Assembly: GCA_029721435.1 (NCBI GenBank)
Contig: CM056573.1
Coordinates: 149,441,947-149,505,946 of the forward strand
From: Gymnothorax reevesii
Taxonomy: Eukaryota; Chordata; Actinopteri; Anguilliformes; Muraenidae
DNA length: 64,000 nt
Direction: 5' to 3'
Of the stretch, positions 41,301-44,859 are shown one piece after another. A model generated the notes under the pieces. The model saw nothing but the letters and a program-made list of their open reading frames with translations. It made no database searches and was not told the DNA's origin. The first letter of the stretch is position 1; every line of letters begins with the position of its first letter. The position numbers and the translations under genes are program-made.

Positions 41301-44300
41301 AACCAGGGGTGCCAATAATTATATAATTATGGGCCTGTATGTCAAAGTTTGTGAATATTCAATTTTTTTTTACATTTTTTGCTTGAATGTATTTTGTTTT
41401 CCCATTGGTGTATTTGATGCGTTGCAATTCCCCTGATAGTTGACCTCTGAGCAACACTTGTTGTACTGTCATTTTATGGATTCACAACTTCCAAACTTCT
41501 ACTGACTTGCCTCTGTGTCTTCAGATGCTTTTAATTTGTGCTCGCTCAATTTCAACCTAGAAAACTGTTACTGTATCAGAAAGTCTCGTTCTTAGCCAGA
41601 ACCAGTGCTGTTGTGTTTCCCATCAGCAATGCTGCATTACGGTGGACCCGCTGGTGTGTTGTTATTCACACGCGCTTTCATTCACCAGTCCTATTTGAGC
41701 TCTTTGAAGTTAAATCTATTCATTTATATGTTTTACTTATGATCTTTCTCTTGGGTATTCACAGCTCCAATAAAAATCACCAGTGTCAAGGTAAATTCCA
41801 GTGGAGACCTCCCCATAGATGATATGCCATTCACTCTTAGGTGCCAAGTAAATGGACAAGCAACCCTCATCCAATGGATCAAGGATGGTTTGACTCTGTT
41901 GGCAGACAACAGAACAGTGTTCACTGTTGAAAACAGCTCAGTTACATTTCTCCCGGTCCGACCCACTGATAATGGAATCTATCAATGTCGGGCCCTCAAT
42001 GTACTGAGCAATGAAATGAGCCCAGAATACCATATGCTGGTCAACTGTGAGTAACCTCATCTATGAGCTATGAGTTTGTGCTGGAGTGAAGGGGTGCTTT
42101 TGTGTCAAGTGTTATGTTCATTTCCTATGGAACAGATGGACCACTGAAGCCAGTCATTACTGGACCGAACTCAGCACTGACTGGAGCTAAAGTGACTTTC
42201 ACCTGTGCTGCTTCGTCTCAGCCACCCTCTCGGTACAGCTGGTACTTCAATGGCACACATGTTGCCAATGGCTCAGTGTATGAGACCGGCCCACTGACTT
42301 CTGCCGATCGGGGAACATACACCTGTGATGCGTTCAATTCCTTGACTCGGAGCATCAGCTCAGCTAAGAAGGATCTGAAAGTCACTGGTGAGTTCAGCAT
42401 CCTGCATATTGACATTCTCTGGCTTTACAGGATTGTGTGATTAGTTAAGTGTGTTTACATGCTTTCCTAATGCAGGGATAAGAAAGCTTTCAGTGTTCAG
42501 TCTTGATTACAGCTGTTTGATTGCCTTCATAGTATGTTGCAGACATTTGTCCACATGTAGTGCATCCCGTAGACTCACAATAGTCCAAGGTATCAAACAT
42601 TTAAAAACAGAACACCAATGAGTAATTGCAAAAGCCTGCTAGGCAAAATAGGACCTTTACAGTTGATAAGAAAAGCATTCTTGATGTAATTAAGAAGAAA
42701 AAATGTAGCAGTCCATCAGATCAGAAACTGTGGATGTGTCTGTTCTTACTGCCTTAGAAGATTACCCATGAGGACAACAGAGGCAACATTACAGTCACCA
42801 AATTATATGCAAAAAACATTTTGGTCAGTGACAATTTTCTGTCCTGAACGGACTCTGCAGAATTGGAAAAAGGTCTTAAGAACAGAGGCGAACATTCACT
42901 TATATTAATGTGATGGCGATAATGAAATATGGAGGCTAAAAGGAACTGCTCAACATCCATTGTTCCCTCTCCATCTGTGAAATGTGGAGGTTGGGATGTT
43001 ATGGTTTGGCCAAGCTTATCTGTCACAGTTGCTGTCTCACATGTTTTCACAGATGATGCAGCGTAACACTTGAAAGCAGCAATAGAAGAAATTCTAATGT
43101 CTCTATCCATTAATTTTCAAGTCCACATATTCCTGGTCAGGGTTGTGGTTGGGGGTCGGCCCTATCTGTGCATTCAGAGGCCCAGAAACAGAAATATTCT
43201 CTGCACAGAAATAGCAGTAGTAATAGTAGGAGCAGTAGTTGTAAATAGATAAATTATATACATTATTTGATAAACACCTTTCACACCTCATATGTGGGTC
43301 ATAGTGCTCCACATAAAAGCAAAATTAGAATGTATATATAGAAGAAATATGGATTAAGATCAAGCATAACATAAAGAGAAGATCTATCAAACACGGTGAG
43401 CCAAGATCATCTACCAAGTATTTTAATCTTGTTTTTTAGACTTTAAACACCTATTTTCATTACCCTTGTTCTTGTGAAAAAAATATAAAAATCTGGCACA
43501 GATGTGAGTAAATTTTACCTCATTTTTTGATTTGTCTATGGGGTATGATAATTTCATTAAATGATTTTCACTAAAATGATTTTAGTTAAGTGGTGGATTT
43601 TTTTCTAAGAAAAAGGGAATAGAAATAAATATTTTATGTCCAAATACAGCAATAAAATGCTCATTAAGAATTTGTCTTTGACATGTAGGGTTCTGCTTCA
43701 CAAGTACAGCAGTATAAAAACAAGCCCTTTAATAACCTATGTAGAAATGTGTACATCTAATAATAATAATAATAATAATTTAGAATGAAATAAAATTGTT
43801 GGAGGATGAAAAGAATAAAAATTATCACAATTATAATGCTCGGTTAAAAGCTAAATCAAAATATAGGTGCTGCTGTTTTTTTTTGTTTTTTTTTGTTTTT
43901 TTTGACACTGCAGTATTGAGATTCCCCCAAACCTGCATCAGATGATCTACTGGCTTGTGTTGCTTTTGGGGCATATGGAAATAGACATTCTGAGATGCAT
44001 AATTGGAAGGTCCTAAACCATTAAGGGCTTTGTATACAAGCAGCAGAACTTTAAAGTCTTTTCTGGATGCAACTGGGAACTGATGTTGGTAGCTAAGACT
44101 GGACTCATGTATTCCCTTACTCATGCAGTAATTCTAACCTGCTTGGGACAAAGGCACGGATCAGTTTTACAGTATAATTTCTCAGCAAAAAAAAAAGATC
44201 TTCCCTGTGCAAACTTTGTGAGATGAAAGAAAGATATCTGTGTCCCCTTATTTATATGGGATGGAAAAAGTTCAGTCTGCAACTAACATGACTTATTACT

Positions 44301-44634
44301 TACTTACTTATTACAGGTATAGCCAGCTGGGTAGAATTTCTCTACACATGTTCATCACAAGGCACACACACCCTTCACTCACACTCTCATAACTATCAGC
44401 AATTCACTAATGAGCAATGTGTATTTGAAGGGTTATTTGTGAAAGGTGGAGTAATTCTATGTGGTGCTGCTAAAATGTTTCAAAAACAGAAGGTGCCTGT
44501 TACACAAGTGGATGGCCCAAAATAATGGACCTTTTTCTCTCTTCCCAGATTCTACTGTGCTGTTGAGAGGAAGCCTGTGTCTCACTGCTCTGTGTGTGGG
44601 CCTTCTGCAGCTGACTGGCTGGCTGTTGTGCTAA
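4..44634 (+). CDS. CEACAM-like Ig-superfamily adhesion protein, 14 exons, 5'-partial
   Basis: Joined exons: 4-303, 4439-4714, 4932-5195, 6127-6402, 6489-6740, 8787-9062, 9153-9404, 10693-10968, 14909-15160, 38451-38726, 38841-39092, 41765-42046, 42136-42387, 44549-44634. Each has an AG acceptor and GT donor and all junctions are phase 1. The product is a cysteine-less IgV-like N domain, six A/B pairs of C2-type Ig domains (13 Ig domains in all) and a 27-residue hydrophobic C-terminus without cytoplasmic tail. The Tyr-Gly-Pro start of every B domain, the A/B alternation and the N domain without the disulfide are known traits of the CEACAM family, so I infer a cell-surface, probably GPI-anchored adhesion or recognition glycoprotein. 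There are many N-x-S/T sites. The signal-peptide exon and promoter lie left of the window. No ITIM/ITAM tail exon was seen, but an alternative one could exist. Orthology to a particular mammalian CEACAM is not claimed. Confidence 0.88.
2398..2790 (+). pseudogene. LINE reverse-transcriptase C-terminal fragment
   Basis: Plus-strand translation gives '[12 protein letters not shown]' (with a Asn-Arg before it), then '[10 protein letters not shown]', 'LLRYKD', a stop, and 'KERPQWW', followed by a basic stretch. This is the pattern found after the RT domain of vertebrate non-LTR retrotransposons ('SWLGHVLRM..ALYGEL..G..RY'). One in-frame TAG after the Lys-Asp and no upstream RT core show it is a dead 5'-truncated relic. 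The clade is not resolved. Confidence 0.6.
3607..3771. mobile_element. Small inverted-repeat DNA element (MITE-like)
   Basis: The left end TGTCCACACAAA (3607) and the right end TTCGTGCGGACA (3760-3771) are inverted and match at 10 of 12 positions. There is no coding capacity. It resembles short non-autonomous DNA elements of fish; no clear target duplication was found. Confidence 0.4.
4439..4714 (+). CDS. Exon: A1 Ig C2-type domain
   Basis: 276 bp between CTTCAG and GTGAGT, phase 1-1. The Ig core is clear: B-strand '[10 protein letters not shown]', Trp in 'SLSRKWIVG', and F-strand '[10 protein letters not shown]'. The Tyr usually two residues before the second Cys is Leu here. Four or more N-glycosylation sequons. 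It ends with the conserved 'VLNIN' and the split codon completed to Tyr by the next exon. It is the most diverged A-type domain of the series. Confidence 0.88.
4932..5195 (+). CDS. Exon: B1 Ig C2-type domain
   Basis: 264 bp, acceptor TTCCCCAG, donor GTAAGA, phase 1-1. It begins with the CEACAM-like 'YGPDNV' junction and carries '[11 protein letters not shown]', 'YIWAFDG' and '[10 protein letters not shown]', the two Cys, Trp and D/G-x-Y-x-C core of an Ig fold. It is 12 bp longer than the five other B exons, which are all 252 bp. Separated from A1 by a 217-bp intron. Confidence 0.9.
5373..6045 (+). repeat. Fish dispersed repeat with 39-bp triplication and (GGAT)n tail
   Basis: The left part reads 'ggcacagtgggtagcactg', then 'gcctcaca...gggtttgaatcg', the opening of a dispersed repeat common in fish that ends in (ATGG)n. 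A second, less broken copy is at 33478-33800. Inside, a 39-bp unit starts at 5538, 5577 and 5616, and the tail is a pure (GGAT)n run at 6001-6042. It fills the B1-A2 intron. Family name not assigned. Confidence 0.65.
5538..5655 (+). repeat. Three tandem 39-bp units
   Basis: The unit starting 'ctcattggtatgagtgtgag' is repeated at 5538, 5577 and 5616; the first two copies are identical and the third has a few substitutions. It is a local expansion of a part that is single-copy in the related repeat at 33478-33800. Confidence 0.85.
6127..6402 (+). CDS. Exon: A2 Ig C2-type domain
   Basis: 276 bp, acceptor TTTTCACAG, donor GTAGGT (slightly unusual but valid), phase 1-1. Motifs: 'LVMECEMTG', 'IHWLKDGRP', '[19 protein letters not shown]' then 'YQCEA'. 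An open frame continues 5' into a (GGAT)n microsatellite with 'MDGWMDGW' codons; this is intron, not coding start. 86 bp from B2. Confidence 0.9.
6489..6740 (+). CDS. Exon: B2 Ig C2-type domain
   Basis: 252 bp, acceptor TGTGTCACAG, donor GTAAGT, phase 1-1. Opens with '[11 protein letters not shown]'. Core: '[17 protein letters not shown]', '[19 protein letters not shown]' and 'KLTVI'. Sequence is close to the other B domains at 9153, 14909, 38841 and 42136, as expected of tandem pair duplication. Confidence 0.92.
6741..8786 (+). other. Intron B2-A3, 2.0 kb
   Basis: Mostly unrecognised AT-rich sequence. At about 8455-8585 a plus-strand relic reads roughly 'HFDYC.*FWGP.YKK' then 'LKNLNLFN', matching the C-terminal pattern of the CR1-like LINEs at 47.8 and 53.6 kb, but with several stops; it is an old fragment. 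Confidence 0.5.
8787..9062 (+). CDS. Exon: A3 Ig C2-type domain
   Basis: 276 bp, acceptor TTTTTTTCACAG, donor GTAAGT, phase 1-1. Core 'ALMCKVNGQ', '[10 protein letters not shown]', '[18 protein letters not shown]', '[15 protein letters not shown]'. The D-to-G strand half is nearly identical in DNA to the A4 and A5 exons while the A-to-C half is diverged. 90-bp intron to B3. Confidence 0.92.
9153..9404 (+). CDS. Exon: B3 Ig C2-type domain
   Basis: 252 bp, acceptor TGTGTCACAG, donor GTAAGT, phase 1-1. Opens '[11 protein letters not shown]'; core '[19 protein letters not shown]' and '[11 protein letters not shown]'. Several N-x-S/T sites. Same length and layout as B2. Confidence 0.92.
9405..10692 (+). 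other. Intron B3-A4, 1.3 kb
   Basis: Holds a near-perfect 65-bp palindrome (10047-10111) and remains of two small DNA elements (10085-10155, related to the element at 23793, and about 10200-10375). Otherwise unrecognised. Confidence 0.5.
10047..10155. repeat. Palindrome and right end of a TTAA-type MITE
   Basis: 10047-10111 folds on itself: 'gattacattcaaagtcaatg' is inverted in 'cattgacattgaatgtaaat'. It is followed by 'tttcgcgtccggtgtgaaag' and 'cagctt', matching the right end of the 133-bp element at 23793-23925. The left end is lost. Confidence 0.6.
10693..10968 (+). CDS. Exon: A4 Ig C2-type domain
   Basis: 276 bp, acceptor GTTCGCAG (weak pyrimidine tract preceded by TTTTTTTACAATT), donor GTAAGT, phase 1-1. 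Core '[10 protein letters not shown]', 'IWLRDSLPM', '[18 protein letters not shown]', '[15 protein letters not shown]'. Its B-type partner is displaced 3,940 bp downstream by inserted repeats. Confidence 0.9.
12346..12906. mobile_element. Non-autonomous DNA transposon with 20-bp inverted repeats
   Basis: 'aagggggccagtctggtaaa' at 12346-12365 is the perfect reverse complement of 12887-12906. The element is 561 bp with no transposase. The right flank could be read as a TTAA target site (12905-12908), while the left flank is ACAA, so a TTAA duplication is only suggested. Confidence 0.8.
12935..13053 (+). pseudogene. Possible relic Ig-domain segment
   Basis: The frame reads '[20 protein letters not shown]' followed by '[10 protein letters not shown]' and a stop. 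The spacing from a C-strand Trp to 'L-T-V..S-x-x-x-S-G' is like an Ig fold just before the F-strand Cys, and it lies inside an Ig gene. No splice signals flank it and the first half is missing, so it may be chance. Confidence 0.25.
13213..13465. mobile_element. MITE with inverted ends
   Basis: 'ggctgcagcctt' near 13221 and 'aaaggctgcagcccacgtgttg' near 13444 are inverted, and inner words 'cagcc...aggctgtt' and 'aacagcctgcg' are also inverted. About 253 bp, non-coding. Confidence 0.55.
14612..14670. repeat. (GAAA)n and (TA)n microsatellite
   Basis: A run of GAAA/GAGA units passes directly into about 28 bp of alternating TA. Confidence 0.9.
14909..15160 (+). CDS. Exon: B4 Ig C2-type domain
   Basis: 252 bp, acceptor ATTTTACAG, donor GTAAGT, phase 1-1. 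Opens with the Tyr-forming split codon then '[14 protein letters not shown]'; core '[19 protein letters not shown]' and '[18 protein letters not shown]'. It completes the A4/B4 pair. Confidence 0.91.
15688..17062 (+). pseudogene. Broken Tc1-like transposase (copy 1)
   Basis: ATG at 15688 gives '[14 protein letters not shown]', shared with the other two copies. Downstream pieces in different frames read '[13 protein letters not shown]', '[20 protein letters not shown]', '[10 protein letters not shown]', '[10 protein letters not shown]' and '[16 protein letters not shown]', i.e. helix-turn-helix and DDE regions. Frameshifts, stops and two insertions destroy it. Tc1 transposases are cut-and-paste enzymes acting on their own inverted repeats. 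Confidence 0.8.
16720..16937. mobile_element. 218-bp element nested in transposase, 6-bp target duplication
   Basis: AACAAG occurs at 16714-16719 and again at 16932-16937, and the copy at 55933-57508 has one AACAAG with none of the sequence between. The insert has inverted words 'tgtccccc' and 'gggggaca' and a 'gacaaacggac' motif seen in other fish non-autonomous elements. Confidence 0.75.
17262..17416. repeat. (TA)n tract followed by paired ends of another Tc1-like element
   Basis: About 70 bp of alternating TA (17265-17335), then 'aaagtaaaagggaacactta' and, 30 bp on, its inverted partner 'agtgttccctttatttttttgagcag'. The two ends lie almost back to back, so this looks like an internally deleted Tc1-like element of about 80 bp. 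Confidence 0.6.
17694..17919. mobile_element. Foldback element with ~95-bp arms
   Basis: The arm starting 'gttatgactccggacttctc' (17694) is inverted in the arm ending 'gagaagtccggagtcataac' (17900-17919), and the match continues inward through 'atgcttttctttactgag' and 'gaagaaatgcatgt'. Only about 35 bp separate the arms. Non-coding. Confidence 0.8.
17925..18170 (-). pseudogene. Tc1-like transposase C-terminal relic
   Basis: The minus strand reads '[20 protein letters not shown]', then after stops '[16 protein letters not shown]' and '[10 protein letters not shown]', corresponding to the part of Tc1 transposase from before the second Asp to after the Glu ('[10 protein letters not shown]'). 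Several stops; dead. Confidence 0.65.
18500..19253. mobile_element. Non-autonomous hAT element, 8-bp target duplication GCCCACAC
   Basis: GCCCACAC lies at 18492-18499 and at 19254-19261. The element starts CAGAGGCGTAGCCAGC and ends GCTGGCTACGCCACTG, and the two ends stay complementary for about 180 bp ('cattttcctttattgacgcg', 'atttcatcgctgtttgat'). CAG...CTG ends with an 8-bp duplication are the hAT signature. No transposase inside. Confidence 0.9.
19262..20155. other. Unrecognised stretch
   Basis: No convincing frame, splice pattern or repeat end seen. It could be part of an older element into which the L2 LINE (20156-23215) was inserted: AAATGC occurs just left (20143-20148) and just right (23223-23228) of that LINE. 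Confidence 0.4.
20156..23215 (-). mobile_element. L2-like LINE retrotransposon, minus strand
   Basis: Reading on the minus strand from about 23.2 kb: leader, '[20 protein letters not shown]' (start of ORF2), endonuclease remnants, RT and a 3' end 'gtacaatgacaataaactca' at 20156-20180, which is the usual L2 3' end. GC-rich 5' end at 23190-23215. It is nearly full length, about 3.06 kb. L2 elements move by target-primed reverse transcription. Confidence 0.85.
20475..22982 (-). pseudogene. L2-like ORF2 (endonuclease-reverse transcriptase), frameshifted
   Basis: Order on the minus strand: '[20 protein letters not shown]' (endonuclease end, 22340), '[20 protein letters not shown]' and 'PVPKK' (RT N-part, 22107-21277), then in a new frame '[18 protein letters not shown]' with the palm Asp and the F-S-D-D box in '[13 protein letters not shown]' (21308-20949; usually F-A-D-D), then '[20 protein letters not shown]' (20840-20475). 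Frame changes near 21300 and 20945-20850, and stops in the endonuclease region, show it is inactive. Confidence 0.85.
23216..23788. other. Unrecognised stretch between LINE and MITE
   Basis: No supported feature; base composition and lack of frames are like 19262-20155, and the two may be halves of one older sequence split by the LINE. Confidence 0.35.
23793..23925. mobile_element. 133-bp MITE flanked by TTAA
   Basis: TTAA at 23789-23792 and 23926-23929 bracket an element starting 'gctgctttcacatcggatgc' and ending 'gttcggtgggaaagcggc', which are imperfect inverted repeats. TTAA duplications are typical of piggyBac- and Kolobok-type elements. A partial relative lies at 10047-10155. Confidence 0.75.
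23984..25587 (+). mobile_element. Tc1/mariner-like transposon with long inverted repeats
   Basis: TA at 23982-23983 and 25588-25589. Left end 'caaaacccaaaactagtgaa' and right end 'cactggttttgggttttg' are inverted, and the match runs on for at least 120 bp with few differences (through 'ttcaattga.aacactgcaaagacaag'). Total 1,604 bp. It is a different family from the copies at 15326, 46122 and 55933. Confidence 0.9.
24349..25366 (+). pseudogene. Tc1-like DD34E transposase, N-part frameshifted, C-part open
   Basis: ATG at 24349 begins '[20 protein letters not shown]', then stops at 24439. The frame from 24590 to 25366 (258 codons) is open and holds '[10 protein letters not shown]' (first Asp), '[12 protein letters not shown]' (second Asp) and '[11 protein letters not shown]' (Glu), with 34 residues between the second Asp and the Glu. 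All three catalytic acids are present, so only the DNA-binding half is wrecked. Needs frameshift correction to be functional, so probably inactive. Confidence 0.85.
25590..25875. other. Unrecognised, possible older element flank
   Basis: No frame or repeat end identified; interrupted on its right by the element at 25876-27276 and perhaps continuous with 27283 onward. Confidence 0.3.
25876..27276. mobile_element. Non-autonomous DNA transposon with 6-bp target duplication GTATGG
   Basis: GTATGG at 25870-25875 and at 27277-27282. The ends 'tagtcccccaggaatc' and 'gattcctggagggacta' are inverted with one mismatch. Inner words 'tctgcagaaa' and 'ttctgcggag' near both ends are shared. An inner pair of inverted ends (about 26365 'aagcccaactcccactgg' and 27108 'acagtggacgtaaagctt') suggests a second element nested inside. 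No transposase. Confidence 0.75.
27283..28091. other. Unrecognised stretch, likely degenerate DNA transposon flank
   Basis: Contains 'gagtccaatatcaaaatata' and 'agcatagtaggtcccctt' near 27750-27805, like the ends of some fish DNA elements, but no inverted partner was found. Confidence 0.3.
28092..28647. mobile_element. Inverted-repeat element with ~40-bp ends
   Basis: Left 'aatttacaccagatgcgtgt' and 'cggtccacatccg' are inverted in right 'cgcagatggaccaaacatgc' and 'atatggtgtaaatt'. About 0.55 kb, GC-richer than its surroundings, no transposase. The exact ends are uncertain by a few bases. Confidence 0.65.
28649..28956 (+). pseudogene. LINE ORF2 C-terminal part, upstream half
   Basis: Frame '[20 protein letters not shown]', '[13 protein letters not shown]', '[20 protein letters not shown]', '[12 protein letters not shown]': the post-RT region of an L2/CR1/Rex-type LINE. 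It stops being LINE-like at 28956, where the hAT element starts; the rest resumes at 32388. Confidence 0.8.
29544..29660. repeat. GT/GC-alternating low-complexity tract
   Basis: Purine-pyrimidine alternation rich in 'gtgtgtgtacgtgc', 'gcacgcgtgtgcgcg' and 'ggcgcgtgtccgcgcgcatg'. The open frames over it are composition effects. Such sequence can adopt Z-DNA; that is inference. Confidence 0.7.
31460..32085. mobile_element. 626-bp TTAA-flanked element nested in the hAT
   Basis: TTAA at 31456-31459 and 32086-32089. Left end 'ggggtgatctggggttaaat' and right end 'atttaaccccagatcacctc' are inverted with one mismatch over about 21 bp. AT-rich, non-coding. The TTAA duplication points to a piggyBac/Kolobok-type transposase supplied in trans. 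Confidence 0.85.
32388..32800 (+). pseudogene. LINE ORF2 C-terminus and 3' UTR, downstream half
   Basis: Continues the frame of 28649-28956: '[20 protein letters not shown]', '[14 protein letters not shown]' and a stop at 32549, then a 3' UTR with 'tgtagcactttgagatttta', 'aaaggtgcattataaataaa' and an (ATT)n tail at 32776-32800. This is a standard end for fish LINEs. Confidence 0.8.
32801..33477. other. Unrecognised AT-rich stretch
   Basis: No supported gene. 'aaaatccacaaa' words recur (33149-33175). The open frame at 33065-33304 has no recognisable motif. Confidence 0.4.
33478..33800 (+). repeat. Fish dispersed repeat, fuller copy
   Basis: Reads 'ttagcactgctgcctcacag', 'aagaaggtcatgg', 'ggagtttgcatgttctcccc', 'gggtttcctctgg'-like words and ends 'gagaatggatggattg'. 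Same repeat as 5373-6045. This copy lacks the 39-bp triplication and long GGAT tail. Confidence 0.7.
34511..34835. mobile_element. Non-autonomous DNA element with internal 146-bp duplication
   Basis: Ends 'acccctcggcc' (34515) and 'ggccgaggggt' (34822) are inverted. Inside, 'acatctatgggtca' is followed by 'gagttacca' and 'gaagctgc' twice, at 34531 and 34677. The 'gacaaacagacacg' motif near the right end recalls the nested element at 16720. Confidence 0.6.
34836..36210. other. Unrecognised stretch
   Basis: A GC-rich block at 35040-35330 and AT-rich sequence after it. No gene, repeat end or RNA recognised. Confidence 0.4.
36216..36307 (+). repeat. 5S rRNA-derived SINE, 5' part
   Basis: 'gaagttaagcaggtgtgggc' and 'ttagtacttggatggaagac' closely match the internal-promoter (box A to box C) region of 5S rRNA. 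5S-derived SINEs are known in fish. It is broken at 36307 by a Tc1-like insertion and continues at 37159. Confidence 0.8.
36310..37156 (+). mobile_element. Deleted Tc1-like element inserted in the SINE at TA
   Basis: TA at 36308-36309 and 37157-37158. Ends 'cactgaacaaaaatataaac' and 'tttatatttttgttcagtg' are inverted. 847 bp: the frame joins an N-part '[20 protein letters not shown]' directly to a C-part '[17 protein letters not shown]', so the middle of the transposase has been deleted. The longer relative at 58662-60129 (1,468 bp) shows the original size. Confidence 0.88.
37159..37316 (+). repeat. 5S-derived SINE, 3' part
   Basis: 'agttgctgctggaagaggtg' and 'ttggtgggccagtaggttgc' are the known continuation of 5S-derived fish SINEs after the 5S part. 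It ends with 'ggttcaataaaggtcaag' and an A-run. Confidence 0.75.
37803..38318 (+). repeat. Retroposon 3' region with (TGTAA)n tail
   Basis: 'gtacatcgctctggataaga' and 'gcgtctgctaagaacc' followed by four TGTAA units is a standard 3' end of fish LINE/SINE copies. The upstream pyrimidine-rich 'cacttgac.ttgttgcc' region is its body. No ORF kept. Confidence 0.7.
38451..38726 (+). CDS. Exon: A5 Ig C2-type domain
   Basis: 276 bp, acceptor CTTTTCACAG, donor GTGAGT, phase 1-1. Core '[10 protein letters not shown]', 'LWMRDGLPM', '[18 protein letters not shown]', '[10 protein letters not shown]'. It follows a 23,290-bp intron filled with mobile elements. Confidence 0.92.
38841..39092 (+). CDS. Exon: B5 Ig C2-type domain
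   Basis: 252 bp, acceptor CTACATTACAG, donor GTAAGT, phase 1-1. Opens '[12 protein letters not shown]' (the usual 'ITGP' is changed); core '[19 protein letters not shown]', '[18 protein letters not shown]'. 114-bp intron from A5. Confidence 0.91.
39181..39615. repeat. Dispersed non-autonomous element
   Basis: Runs from 'taccccgcctgcaaacaaag' to 'gggctcgggcggggtatg'; the 'accccgcc' and 'ggcggggt' ends are inverted. Non-coding; lies in the B5-A6 intron. Confidence 0.55.
39736..41337 (+). mobile_element. Tc1-like transposon, third family
   Basis: TA at 39734-39735 and 41338-41339. Ends 'cagtgctctccatattgaca' and, inverted, 'ggtgccaataattatataat' to 'gggcctg' share CAG...GGCACCCCTGGTTA-type sequence ('acacccctggtta' at left, 'taaccaggggtgcc' at right). 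1,602 bp. Confidence 0.82.
40111..41152 (+). pseudogene. Broken Tc1-like transposase (third family)
   Basis: ATG at 40111 ('[20 protein letters not shown]'). Later pieces: a stop replaces the residue before the first Asp in '[12 protein letters not shown]', then '[20 protein letters not shown]', '[12 protein letters not shown]', 'FQQDHDPK' and, in another frame, '[20 protein letters not shown]'. Catalytic acids recognisable but the frame is broken several times. Confidence 0.82.
41765..42046 (+). CDS. Exon: A6 Ig C2-type domain
   Basis: 282 bp, acceptor GGTATTCACAG, donor GTGAGT, phase 1-1. It has two codons more than the other A exons, near its start ('[14 protein letters not shown]'). Core '[10 protein letters not shown]', 'IQWIKDGLT', '[21 protein letters not shown]', '[11 protein letters not shown]'. 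It does not share the nearly identical D-G block of A3-A5. 89-bp intron to B6. Confidence 0.91.
42136..42387 (+). CDS. Exon: B6 Ig C2-type domain
   Basis: 252 bp, acceptor TATGGAACAG, donor GTGAGT, phase 1-1. Opens '[11 protein letters not shown]'; core '[19 protein letters not shown]', '[18 protein letters not shown]'. It is the last, membrane-proximal Ig domain. Confidence 0.9.
42388..44548 (+). other. Last intron, 2.2 kb
   Basis: Holds an (AAT)n run at 43761-43779 and a repeat-like block at 43860-44160 with 'accattaagggctttgtata' and 'gcagaactttaaagtctttt', a phrase seen in many fish repeats; not assigned. No Ig-like frame. Confidence 0.5.
44549..44634 (+). CDS. Exon: hydrophobic C-terminus, probable GPI-attachment signal, stop TAA
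   Basis: Acceptor TTTTTCTCTCTTCCCAG. The split codon gives Asp, then '[17 protein letters not shown]' and a Leu-rich end finishing Trp-Leu-Leu-Cys before TAA (44632-44634). After one Arg the tail is hydrophobic to the last residue with no basic stop-transfer or cytoplasmic part, which fits a GPI signal as in GPI-linked mammalian CEACAMs. The modification site would be near the Gly-Asp-Ser junction. Alternatively it could be a tail-less membrane anchor. Confidence 0.8.
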
Positions 44635-44783
44635 GGCCTCAGCAGTTCACCTGCTGGTGAACCAAGTATCTTCTCTCCAGCTGTGAATTTACCTCACACA
44701 TAGGACACGCTGCAAGTAAATTGGGGAAAAAGAACAATCCAGTGTTGCCAGGCATACAAATAAGTAAAGACATAGATGTGTAT

Positions 44784-44789
44784 AATAAA
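44784..44789 (+). promoter_or_regulatory. AATAAA polyadenylation signal, 3' UTR of the CEACAM-like gene
   Basis: AATAAA about 150 bp after the stop codon; two further overlapping AATAAA lie at 44832-44841. The 3' UTR would be short (about 44635-44860). Which signal is used cannot be told from sequence alone. Confidence 0.5.
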
Positions 44790-44859
44790 GACATTTCCAA
44801 GAAGGCAAAAACCTAAAATCCTCTCCCCAAAAATAAATAAACAAAATCTACGAGATTCT

